Positions 4,862 to 11,921 of a stretch of 12,708 nt of DNA are shown piece after piece (position 1 is the first letter of the stretch; each line of letters starts with the position of its first letter). Position numbers and translations under genes: made by a program. The stretch is from NCBI GenBank assembly GCA_021823555.1, contig JAKANW010000032.1, forward strand, positions 1 through 12,708. Reading direction: 5' to 3'. Below the pieces are notes generated by a model, which had not been told where the DNA came from, did no database searches, and was given only the letters and a program-made list of their open reading frames with translations. The DNA comes from Chloroflexota bacterium (GTDB taxonomy: Bacteria > Chloroflexota > Anaerolineae > Anaerolineales > Villigracilaceae).

Positions 4862-6199
4862 ATGGACGCAAAAGATTTACTCAAACGCGTAAAGGAAGAC
4901 GATGTCAAGTTCGTCTCCCTGCAGTTCACCGATGTGGTCGGCACGGTCAAGAGCGTGGATATGCCGGTTGACCGCCTCGAGGGTGCGCTGGAAGACGGCG
5001 TATGGTTCGACGGTTCTTCAGTGGAGGGCTTCGCCCGCATCCAGGAATCGGACATGCGGCTGGAACTCGATCCTGACACCTACGCGGTGCTGCCGTGGAG
5101 TCCCGCCGAGCGCCGCCGGGCGCGCGTGTTCTGCGACATCTTCACGCCGGATAACAAGCCTTTTGAAGGCGACCCGCGCGGCGTTTTGAAGCGCCTGTTG
5201 AAGAAGATCGGCGAACGCGGCTGGACGTACAACATCGGCCCGGAGCCTGAGTTCTTCCTGTTCAAAGGCACGAACGGACACGGAGTGCACCCCGTGCCGC
5301 ACGATGTAGGCGGTTACTTCGATTTTTCATCGTTCGATGAGGCCGTGGTCGTACGCACCGAGTTGATGGATGCGCTCGACTCGATGGGACTCGAAGTGGA
5401 GGTCGGTCACCATGAAGTAGCCCTCGGCCAGCACGAGATTGACTTCCGCTTCGCCAACGCGGTCAAAGCTGCCGACAATGTCTTGACCCTGAAATACACG
5501 ATCAAGGCCATCGCCGCCCAGCACGGATTGACCGCTTCGTTCATGCCCAAACCGGTTTTCGGCATCAACGGCTCAGGCATGCACTGCCACCAGTCTCTCT
5601 TCGACGACCAGGGCAACAATCTGTTCTTCGATGCGAAAGATGAATACCATTTCTCGAAGATCGCCTATGCGTTCATTGCGGGACAGTTGGTCCATGCGCG
5701 TGGACTGGCAGGCCTGGTGGCCCCAACGGTCAACTCCTATAAGCGCCTCGTGCCCGGTTACGAAGCGCCGGTCTATATCGGCTGGGCGCAGATCAACCGC
5801 TCGGCGCTGATCCGCATCCCGCGCTATACCGAAGGGCGCAACAAGTCCATGCGCGCCGAACTGCGTTTCCCCGATCCATCCTCCAACCCGTACCTGGCCT
5901 TCGCCGGTATGCTGGCCGCCGCACTGGATGGCATTGACAACAACATGATCCCGCCCAAGCCGCTCAACAACGTCAACCTGTACCACCTCGACAAGAAGGA
6001 GCGCAAGAAATTGGGCGTGGGCGAGCTGCCCGGTTCGCTGGCCGAAGCCCTGACCGAACTGGACAAGGATACCGTACTCAAAAACGCCCTCGGCTCGGTC
6101 GTCTACGAAGCCTTTGCGCGTGCCAAATGGGACGAGTGGGACGAGTACCGCATCCATGTGACGGACTACGAGATCGAACGCTACCTCGAAACCGCGTAA
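4862..6199 (+). CDS. glnA: Glutamine synthetase, type I (alpha-like)
   Basis: It makes glutamine from glutamate, ammonia and ATP, the main ammonium-assimilating step, as a cytoplasmic dodecamer. The 445-residue length matches the short GSI-alpha class and not the ~470-residue adenylylated GSI-beta class. Landmarks in order: beta-grasp N-domain, the substrate latch DGSSVEGF (50-57), FARIQESDM (57-65, with Arg59 in the place of the feedback-linked Arg62 of Bacillus GS by my alignment), metal-binding GPEPEFFLF (126-134), GHHEVALGQHEIDF (182-195), NGSGMH (236-241), the glutamate-flap PGYEAPV (298-304) and NRSALIRIP (312-320). AAGGAG at 4850-4855 supports the ATG at 4862. A second ATG at 4858 is out of frame. 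No GlnR-type operator or clear promoter was identified. Confidence 0.97.
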   Translation: MDAKDLLKRVKEDDVKFVSLQFTDVVGTVKSVDMPVDRLEGALEDGVWFDGSSVEGFARIQESDMRLELDPDTYAVLPWSPAERRRARVFCDIFTPDNKPFEGDPRGVLKRLLKKIGERGWTYNIGPEPEFFLFKGTNGHGVHPVPHDVGGYFDFSSFDEAVVVRTELMDALDSMGLEVEVGHHEVALGQHEIDFRFANAVKAADNVLTLKYTIKAIAAQHGLTASFMPKPVFGINGSGMHCHQSLFDDQGNNLFFDAKDEYHFSKIAYAFIAGQLVHARGLAGLVAPTVNSYKRLVPGYEAPVYIGWAQINRSALIRIPRYTEGRNKSMRAELRFPDPSSNPYLAFAGMLAAALDGIDNNMIPPKPLNNVNLYHLDKKERKKLGVGELPGSLAEALTELDKDTVLKNALGSVVYEAFARAKWDEWDEYRIHVTDYEIERYLETA

Positions 6200-6249
6200 G
6201 TCAGTTTCCATCGCACTGACATCGTACCCTTTGGGTAGCGCAGACGAAG

Positions 6250-6336
6250 CGCCGACAACACCGTTCTCCCGCAGTTGAACTGCGGGAGAACGAGTCCGAA
6301 GTCTCCCGACTTCGGCGCAAAATCTGGAGATTTTGC
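6250..6336. repeat. Cluster of three perfect hairpins downstream of glnA
   Basis: GTTCTCCCGCAGT (6263-6275) and ACTGCGGGAGAAC (6279-6291) form a 13-bp stem with a 3-base loop. CCGAAGTC/GACTTCGG (6296-6303, 6308-6315) form an 8-bp stem. GCAAAATCT/AGATTTTGC (6317-6325, 6328-6336) form a 9-bp palindrome. GCGCCGA at about 6249-6255 can also pair with TCGGCGC at 6312-6318, bracketing the first two. None is followed by a T-run. This looks like a composite repeat element or an mRNA 3'-end stabiliser. Confidence 0.55.
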
Positions 6337-6359
6337 AGTCCAAGCGAAAGTACTAAAAC

Positions 6360-6398
6360 AAAAAGTACCTCCTGTGAGATAATCGGGAGGTACTTTTT
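6360..6398. terminator. Bidirectional-type terminator between glnA and the phosphohexomutase gene
   Basis: AAAAAGTACCTCC (6360-6372) pairs over 13 bp with GGAGGTACTTTTT (6386-6398). A-tract and T-tract flank the stem, so it could act on both strands, though the genes on both sides run rightward. Confidence 0.85.
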
Positions 6399-6415
6399 GT
6401 TTGGGCATCCGCAAG

Positions 6416-6442
6416 GGAACTTACACCCTCCTGCGATATAAT
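6416..6442 (+). promoter_or_regulatory. Probable promoter of the phosphohexomutase gene
   Basis: A perfect TATAAT lies at 6437-6442, 34 bases ahead of the start codon. No good TTGACA box is present at the right distance; the best partner is GGAACT (6416-6421, 15-base gap). The -10 box is therefore firm and the -35 uncertain. Confidence 0.45.
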
Positions 6443-6475
6443 CGCTGACATTATCCATTTCGAGGAGAAATTTTC

Positions 6476-7906
6476 ATGTCCTACAAAATCAAGTTCGGCA
6501 CGGATGGATGGCGCGGCGAGATCGCCGAAGATTACACCTTCGATAATGTGCGGCGCGCAGCGCAAGGCTTTGCATCGTATATGCTTTCGCAAGGGAAGGC
6601 GGGCCAATGGATCGTAGTTGGTCATGACAAACGTTTCGATAGCGAATTCTTCGCGGCTGCCACCGCCGAGGTGCTGGCAGGCAATGGCTTCCGCGTTTAC
6701 CTGACCGATGGCGCCACGCCCACACCCGTCATTGCCTATGCAGTGGTGGATAGGAAAGCTGCCGGCGCGGTCAACATCACTGCCTCGCACAACCCGCCCA
6801 CAGATAACGGCTTCAAAGTCCGCAATGAGACCGGCGGCGCGATTGACCCGGATGGACTGAAGCAGATCGAGGCCGGAATCCCCGATTCGGTCGAGAGCGT
6901 GAAGCGTAAACCGTACGCCCAGGCCGAAGCCGCGGGCGAGATCGTCAAGTTCGACGCCGCTACACCTTATATCGAACATCTGACCCGCGACGGCTTGATT
7001 GACCTGGAGCCGATCAAGGGCGCCGGGCTGACCGTTATGGTGGATGCCATGTGGGGCAACGGCGCTGGCTGGTTCACGAAATTACTGGCAGGCGGCAAGA
7101 CCAAAGTGGTCGAGATCCATAATGTGCGCAACCCGTCCTTCCCGGAGATGAAGCGCCCCGAGCCAATCCCGCCGAATATCAACGTGGGCTTGCAAGCTAC
7201 GCTCGACCATCAGGCTGATGTGCTGTTGATCACGGATGGCGATGCCGACCGGGTCGGCATCGGCGACGAGAACGGTCAGTTCATCAATCAACTGCGGGTA
7301 TACGCCCTGTTGGCCTATTACCTGCTAGAAGTACGCGGCCTGCGCGGCGATATCGTCAAGACGCTTTCGACCACCACCATGCTCAACAAACTGGGCGAAC
7401 TCTACGGCGTCCCGGTGCACGAGACCGGCGTGGGCTTCAAGTATGTGGCCCCCAAGATGACCGAGACGGACGCGCTGATCGGCGGCGAAGAATCGGGCGG
7501 TTACGCTTTCCGCGGTAACGTGCCCGAACGCGATGGCATCCTGGCCGGGCTGTACATGTTGGATATGATGGTCAAGACTGGCAAGAAGCCCACCGAATTG
7601 CTCAAGGCATTGTTCGAAAAAGTCGGCGGCGAATATTTCTACGACCGCATAGATAGGCCCTTCAGCGGGGATCGCAAGGCACGCGAAGAGACCATCCTGA
7701 AGGCCAAACCCCAGACCATCGGCGGGCTGAAGGTGACCGGCCTGGTCACCGTGGACGGCTTCCAGTTCAAGCTCGAAGACGGCGGTTGGATGCTGATCCG
7801 TTTCAGCGGCACCGAACCGATCCTGCGCGTGTATTGCGAGACCCGGCGCGGCGACAAGGTGCAAGCCATCCTGCAGGATGGCTTGAAAATCGCCGGAATA
7901 AAATAG
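6476..7906 (+). CDS. Phosphoglucomutase/phosphomannomutase (alpha-D-phosphohexomutase)
   Basis: The 476-residue cytoplasmic enzyme interconverts hexose 1- and 6-phosphates through a phosphoserine and a bisphosphate intermediate. All four active-site blocks are present in order: the phosphoserine loop TASHNP (102-107, Ser104), the magnesium loop DGDADR (254-259), the sugar-binding loop GEESGG (337-342) and the phosphate-binding loop RFSGTEP (442-448). The N-terminal FGTDGWRG is also typical. The GEESGG form is found in enzymes using glucose or mannose phosphates. Which sugar is preferred, and so whether to call it pgm or manB, cannot be decided here. The start has GAGGAG at 6462-6467. It has its own -10 box and sits behind a terminator, so it is not co-transcribed with glnA. 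Confidence 0.94.
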   Translation: MSYKIKFGTDGWRGEIAEDYTFDNVRRAAQGFASYMLSQGKAGQWIVVGHDKRFDSEFFAAATAEVLAGNGFRVYLTDGATPTPVIAYAVVDRKAAGAVNITASHNPPTDNGFKVRNETGGAIDPDGLKQIEAGIPDSVESVKRKPYAQAEAAGEIVKFDAATPYIEHLTRDGLIDLEPIKGAGLTVMVDAMWGNGAGWFTKLLAGGKTKVVEIHNVRNPSFPEMKRPEPIPPNINVGLQATLDHQADVLLITDGDADRVGIGDENGQFINQLRVYALLAYYLLEVRGLRGDIVKTLSTTTMLNKLGELYGVPVHETGVGFKYVAPKMTETDALIGGEESGGYAFRGNVPERDGILAGLYMLDMMVKTGKKPTELLKALFEKVGGEYFYDRIDRPFSGDRKAREETILKAKPQTIGGLKVTGLVTVDGFQFKLEDGGWMLIRFSGTEPILRVYCETRRGDKVQAILQDGLKIAGIK

Positions 7907-7909
7907 GTT

Positions 7910-7915
7910 TATAAT
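7910..7915 (+). promoter_or_regulatory. Possible -10 box for the small downstream gene
   Basis: TATAAT occurs just after the phosphohexomutase stop, 24 bases before the next ATG. The nearest TTGAAA (7883-7888) is 21 bases away, too far for a standard promoter, so this is weak. Read-through from upstream is the alternative. Confidence 0.3.
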
Positions 7916-7938
7916 CAAGGCACAGTAAGGAGTACCCT

Positions 7939-8157
7939 ATGCCAACAAAAACCAATAGCCAAAAGAAGACCGGGAAGGAAATCCCGGAAGAAGCCCGGCA
8001 GCATTTCCAGGCTGCACGCCAGGAGATGCGCGAGAGCATCAAACTCTTGTTACCGGAAGGATTCCTGGAGCACCGCAAGGCCGCCCGCCGCGAGATGTTG
8101 CTCGCCTGGCGCAGTATGCTGGATTCGGCCATCCAGCGCATGGATGAGAAGTCGTAA
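7939..8157 (+). CDS. Small charged helical protein, function unknown
   Basis: The product has 72 residues: a Lys-rich N-terminus followed by two amphipathic helices, about 17-40 (EARQHFQAARQEMRESIKLL) and 44-70 (HRKAARREMLLAWRSMLDSA). No signal or membrane segment is present, and the family is not recognised. AAGGAG at 7927-7932 gives a strong start, and the gap of 32 bases after the phosphohexomutase gene suggests co-transcription. The helix composition fits a coiled-coil or protein-binding role, which is inference only. Confidence 0.65.
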   Translation: MPTKTNSQKKTGKEIPEEARQHFQAARQEMRESIKLLLPEGFLEHRKAARREMLLAWRSMLDSAIQRMDEKS

Positions 8158-8185
8158 GTTTACGAATTACTCTTTGGTGTACAAA

Positions 8186-8395
8186 TGTCGTTGCGAGGGC
8201 GGTGGTTGAGTAGGCGGCCTCGCGCTGAGCTTGTCGAAGCGTTCCGCCGTACCGAAACCCCGCCCGAAGCAACCCTCGTTTTGACAAGGAGATTGCTCAC
8301 CCGCCCTTGCGGGCGGTGCAAGGGTCGCAATGCCTGCCCTGAGCTGGTAGATTGAGCTTGTCGAAATCCTGTCGAAGGGTGTGCTCGCAATGACA
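8186..8395. repeat. Nested repeat element at a convergent gene junction
   Basis: The ends TGTCGTTGCGAG (8186-8197) and CTCGCAATGACA (8384-8395) are inverted with 11 of 12 matches. Inside, GGTTGAGTAGGCGG (8204-8217) faces CCGCCGTACCGAAACC (8244-8259) as an imperfect inverted pair. Within that lies CTGAGCTTGTCGAAGC (8225-8240). A fourth unit, TTGAGCTTGTCGAA with CCTGTCGAAG, sits at 8352-8377, and a CCGCCC/GGGCGG hairpin is at 8301-8316. No transposase and no flanking duplication are seen. It lies between the two converging gene ends, where insertion is least harmful. Confidence 0.65.
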
Positions 8396-8412
8396 TGGTG
8401 GATCTTCGCGGT

Positions 8413-10095
8413 TCAGTTTCTTCCCCTCCCTAAAAACAACATCCATAATAAAGTTGCACCCGCGGCCCCCAGCAATGCGTTCCCCAGGCCGGCATGGCCC
8501 GCGTTCGACAGAACCACGCCGCCGAGCAACAATGCAGTAAAGACCACGCCCGCGGTCAAACGATCCACCGACTTTGTCAGCGCGCGCACTTCGCGGCTGA
8601 CCTGGGGGGATTGCACCACCAGCCCGTCGCGCTCGATCTTCGCCAGCACGCGGCTGGTCTGCGAAGGGATGGCCACCAACACCTTAACCACATCCCCAAC
8701 TTGATCGAGGATGGCATCCAATCCCGTTCCTGCCTCCCCTTCTACTAACTTGCCCGCATAGGGAGCTAGTTGTTCCCATAAATTGAAATCGGGATCCAGG
8801 CCGGTGCACATACCTGAAAGGATGCCAATGGTGCGTCCCAGGATCAACAGGTTGTTGGGCATCTGGAACGGCATTTCGAACATTACATCCCGAACACGGT
8901 GACCGATATCGCGCATTTCCGAGGGGCGCACGTTGCGCAATTCGCTCATGGACATCCCCCAGAATCGTTCAAAGACCTCCGCCGAAGCCTGCTCCAGTGC
9001 GGCCGTATCCGCGCCGGGCAGCAGGAAACCCAGCGTTTTATATGACTTGATCAGGCGCGCCGCGTCGCGCGTGCCCACTGCGACGACCATCTCACGCAAT
9101 CCCGCGCGCAGGTCTTCAGGCAGGCGTCCCACCATGCCAAAATCCACAAAGGTCAACTGCCAGCGTACGCTGCGGCTGTTCTTCCTCTTCGGCAGCGGCC
9201 TCACGAACAGGTTGCCGGGATGCGGGTCGGCGTGGAAGAAACCATCCTCGAAGATCTGCTCCAGGTATACGTCCAGCAATTTGCGGGCCACCTCGGCGCG
9301 GTCAACCCCGGCGGCAGTGATGGCCTCGTAATCGGTGATCTTGATGGCGTACACATCCTCCAGCGTCAAGGCGCGGCGCGTGCTGCGACTCCGAATCACA
9401 CGCGGCGCCCGCACTTTGGTATCATCCTTGAATTGCTCATGGAAAGTTTCGGCGTTTTGCGCCTCCTGCTCGTAATCAATCTCCTCCATGACCGTGTTGG
9501 AAAACTCCCGCAGCAGGGAGGGCACATCGGCATGCTCGCGGATCGGGCGGTAATGTATCAGCCACGCGCCCACTCTTCGCAGGGCAGACAGGTCCACGTC
9601 CACGATGGAAGCGATGTCCGGGCGTTGGATCTTGACCACCACATGGACAAAGTCCAACGCTTCCTCTCCGCCCCTCAACCTGGCGCGGTGGACCTGGCCC
9701 AGGGAGGCGGCCGCCAGCGGTTCCGCGTCGAACCACTCGAAGGCCTGTTCCAGCGGCATTCCAAATTCCGACTCGGCCAACCGGCGAATGTCGGCAAAGG
9801 CTTCGGCGGGGACCTCATCCTGCAAACCGGACAGTTCATCAGTGATCTCCGGCGGCAGCACATCCAGCCGGGAGGACAGGAATTGCCCCACCTTGATCAT
9901 CACGCCGCCCATCTGGATGGCCAGGGCGCGGAAGCGGATCGCTTCACGGCGGAAGCGCTCGCGCCGGTTCCGGCGGACGAGGGATCGAAAACCGATGTGG
10001 GCCAGGATCAATTCCCAGTAGATGAAACGGGCAATGACTCCCAGGAAAAAGGCGATGATACGAAAATAGCGGCTGCGCAGGCGGGATGAGTTCAT
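8413..10095 (-). CDS. ABC1/AarF/UbiB-family atypical kinase-like protein
   Basis: The 560-residue product carries the hallmarks of the UbiB/COQ8 family: the KxGQ motif (K68-V-G-Q71) in place of a glycine-rich loop neighbourhood, the Ala-rich nucleotide-binding loop AAASLGQVHRA (128-138), the lysine in VVKIQRP (155), the catalytic-loop-like HADPHPGN (288-295) and the metal-binding DFG in FVDFGMVG (318-320). The C-terminus has two hydrophobic segments (about 515-535 and 539-556) that probably anchor it in the membrane. The N-terminus has an amphipathic hydrophobic stretch (about 11-30). Family members support quinone or other isoprenoid-lipid metabolism through an ATPase-like activity. A role in menaquinone metabolism here is inference. 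GGAG (complement of 10101-10104) lies 5 bases before the ATG. Confidence 0.93.
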   Translation of the reverse strand: MNSSRLRSRYFRIIAFFLGVIARFIYWELILAHIGFRSLVRRNRRERFRREAIRFRALAIQMGGVMIKVGQFLSSRLDVLPPEITDELSGLQDEVPAEAFADIRRLAESEFGMPLEQAFEWFDAEPLAAASLGQVHRARLRGGEEALDFVHVVVKIQRPDIASIVDVDLSALRRVGAWLIHYRPIREHADVPSLLREFSNTVMEEIDYEQEAQNAETFHEQFKDDTKVRAPRVIRSRSTRRALTLEDVYAIKITDYEAITAAGVDRAEVARKLLDVYLEQIFEDGFFHADPHPGNLFVRPLPKRKNSRSVRWQLTFVDFGMVGRLPEDLRAGLREMVVAVGTRDAARLIKSYKTLGFLLPGADTAALEQASAEVFERFWGMSMSELRNVRPSEMRDIGHRVRDVMFEMPFQMPNNLLILGRTIGILSGMCTGLDPDFNLWEQLAPYAGKLVEGEAGTGLDAILDQVGDVVKVLVAIPSQTSRVLAKIERDGLVVQSPQVSREVRALTKSVDRLTAGVVFTALLLGGVVLSNAGHAGLGNALLGAAGATLLWMLFLGRGRN

Positions 10096-10122
10096 AACAG
10101 CTCCATGTCGGGAAGTGATTTC

Positions 10123-10128
10123 ATTGTA
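10123..10128 (-). promoter_or_regulatory. Possible -10 box for the UbiB-family gene
   Basis: Read on the minus strand this is TACAAT, 27 bases before the start codon. No convincing -35 box accompanies it. Confidence 0.3.
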
Positions 10129-10167
10129 TCACCGCTTAAATCGGCATCAGAAATGACCTTTAACCCA

Positions 10168-10195
10168 TTGCACAAGGATTCAATGGGCTTATACT
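10168..10195 (+). promoter_or_regulatory. Possible promoter with overlapping inverted repeat, PAS sensor gene
   Basis: TTGCAC (10168-10173) and TATACT (10190-10195) are 16 bases apart. An inverted repeat, CCCATTG (10164-10170) with CAATGGG (10181-10187), covers the -35 box and the spacer, a position suited to a repressor operator. The leader to the ATG at 10374 would be long, about 170 nt. Confidence 0.4.
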
Positions 10196-10275
10196 TATTC
10201 ACAGGCATTACGCGCCGTCCCGCAGTTTTGCGTCAGGTGAATTATTTGGGTGTGTTCCAAACAAATCGAGGGCAA

Positions 10276-10332
10276 CGTCCCGAAGGTTGTACTTGGGCCG
10301 ATTTTGGCCTTTTACAACCAACCTTCGGGACG
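10276..10332. repeat. Palindromic repeat in the leader of the PAS sensor gene
   Basis: CGTCCCGAAGGTT (10276-10288) and AACCTTCGGGACG (10320-10332) are exact 13-bp inverted repeats. A smaller GGCC/GGCC stem lies in the loop (10297-10309 area). The right arm is part of a 15-base identity with 2258-2272. As RNA it forms a strong hairpin about 40 nt before the start codon, without a T-run. Confidence 0.6.
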
Positions 10333-10373
10333 GTACCAACAAGAAATACGCGTACTGAAAGAGAGGCCTAAAA

Positions 10374-11921
10374 ATGACCCTCCTGATCATCGTAGGAATT
10401 TCCATTCTGCTCCAGATCAGCGCCGCGGTCCTGGCGCTGCGATTGATTGCCACTACCGGCAGGCGCGGCGCCTGGCTCTTGATCAGCGCCGCCATTTTGC
10501 TGATGGCAATCCGTCGCATCATCACCCTGTATCAGATACTTTTGGGATACCCCACCCAGCCCGTTGACATAGCCGAGGAATTAAGCGCCCTGCTTATTTC
10601 TGCGTTGATGATGGTGGGGATCGCCTGGATCGAGCCGGTATTCAAATTGGTCCGCTCTTCAGAGCAGATCCTGCACGAAAGCGAAGAACGTTATCGCCGT
10701 ACTCTCGATAAGATGATGGAAGGCTGCCAGATCATTGATTCCAACTGGCGCTATGTGTATGTGAACGCGGCCGCTGCTGAACAGGGCCGCCGCAGGCCGG
10801 AAGAATTACTCCCTTGCACAATGATGGAAGTCTATCCGGGGATCGAAAATACCGAAATGTTCGAAAACCTCCGCCGCTGTATGGCCGAGCGCGTATCCCA
10901 TCACATGGAGAATCCATTTATCTTCCCCGATGGTATAACAGGTTGGTTCGATCTGAGTATTCAACCTGTGCCGGAAGGCCTTTTCATCCTCTCGATGGAC
11001 ATCACAAAACGTAAACTGGCCGAGCAGAAGCTGCGCCAGGAACACGATCAATCCCAACGCTACCTCGATATCGCCGGGGTGATACTGACCGCGCTGGATA
11101 GCCAGGGCAATATCACTATGATCAATAAACGCGGTTGCCAAATTCTTGGATACGAAAACGAAGAAGAATTGCTCGGCCATAACTGGTTCGAACAGTGCCT
11201 GCCCGGGGATATTCGCCAGCCAATCACGGATGTATTCAAGGCGTTGATGGCAGGCATCCTTGAGCCTGCGGAATATTACGAACATTTTGTCCTGACCAAA
11301 GCAGGAGAGCAACGCCTGATCGCCTTCCACAATTCCATTCTACGCGACCAGTCCTCGCGGATTGCGGGAGTCCTGTTCTCAGGGGAGGATATTACCGAAC
11401 GCAAACAGGCGGAAAAAGCGCTGCAAGAGGCGGAGGAAAAATACCGCACCATCTTCGAGAACGCCCCGGTCGGCATCTTCCAGTCCACACCACAGGGTCG
11501 CTATCGCAGCGTCAACCCGGAGATGGCGTACATTTACGGGTACGACACGCCCCAAGAGATGATCGAATCCATCACCGATATTGCCGGCCAGATCTACGTT
11601 GATCCCATGGACCGCAACGAATTTGTTTCCCATTTAGAGGCCGAAGGTCTGATCGAAATCTTTGTCGCCCGCAACCGCCGCAAGGATGGCAGCCTGATCT
11701 GGACTTCCACATCTGCCAGGGTATACCGCGACCGGGCTGGAAACATCCTTTACTACGAAGGTTTTCTACGGGATATCACCCATCGTAGGCAAATAGAGGA
11801 AGCTCTACGCGACAGCGAGGCCAGCTATCGCGGTCTGTTTGACAGCGTAGCGGAGGCCATCGACATTCAAGACGATACCGGTCGTTTCCTGGATGTGAAC
11901 GAGGGCGCGGTTAAAATGTAG
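10374..11921 (+). CDS. Membrane-anchored multi-PAS sensor protein, 5' part, ended by an in-frame amber codon
   Basis: The readable product has 515 residues. Three membrane segments (about 2-24, 33-51 and 69-91) form the N-terminal sensor or anchor. PAS domains follow at about 100-220, 225-347, 350-475 and 478 onward, each linked by the usual D-I-T-(E/K)-R-K-x-A-E coiled junction (209-217, 339-347, 467-474). The fourth PAS breaks off after DVNEGAVKM at a TAG (11919-11921), the point where such domains normally continue with YGY. The frame goes on past the stop with matching PAS sequence, so this is the front of a longer protein, probably a sensor histidine kinase or diguanylate cyclase whose output domain lies beyond the window. 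GAGAGG at 10361-10366 supports the ATG. Confidence 0.85.
   Translation: MTLLIIVGISILLQISAAVLALRLIATTGRRGAWLLISAAILLMAIRRIITLYQILLGYPTQPVDIAEELSALLISALMMVGIAWIEPVFKLVRSSEQILHESEERYRRTLDKMMEGCQIIDSNWRYVYVNAAAAEQGRRRPEELLPCTMMEVYPGIENTEMFENLRRCMAERVSHHMENPFIFPDGITGWFDLSIQPVPEGLFILSMDITKRKLAEQKLRQEHDQSQRYLDIAGVILTALDSQGNITMINKRGCQILGYENEEELLGHNWFEQCLPGDIRQPITDVFKALMAGILEPAEYYEHFVLTKAGEQRLIAFHNSILRDQSSRIAGVLFSGEDITERKQAEKALQEAEEKYRTIFENAPVGIFQSTPQGRYRSVNPEMAYIYGYDTPQEMIESITDIAGQIYVDPMDRNEFVSHLEAEGLIEIFVARNRRKDGSLIWTSTSARVYRDRAGNILYYEGFLRDITHRRQIEEALRDSEASYRGLFDSVAEAIDIQDDTGRFLDVNEGAVKM

Noticed and set aside
5573..6343. 256-codon minus-strand ORF opposite glnA
   Set aside because: It is an antisense shadow of glnA and extends into the hairpin cluster.
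9220..10089. 289-codon plus-strand ORF opposite the UbiB-family gene
   Set aside because: It is an antisense shadow; the minus-strand frame has all family motifs.
10105..10371. 88-codon ORF between the UbiB-family and PAS genes
   Set aside because: It runs through the palindromic repeat and the promoter-like region, has no ribosome-binding site and no recognisable domain.
11919..11921. TAG read as pyrrolysine or another recoded amino acid
   Set aside because: Genes at 2817-3686 and 6476-7906 use TAG as their natural stop, and the position is one where tyrosine is expected in PAS domains, so a point mutation is simpler.
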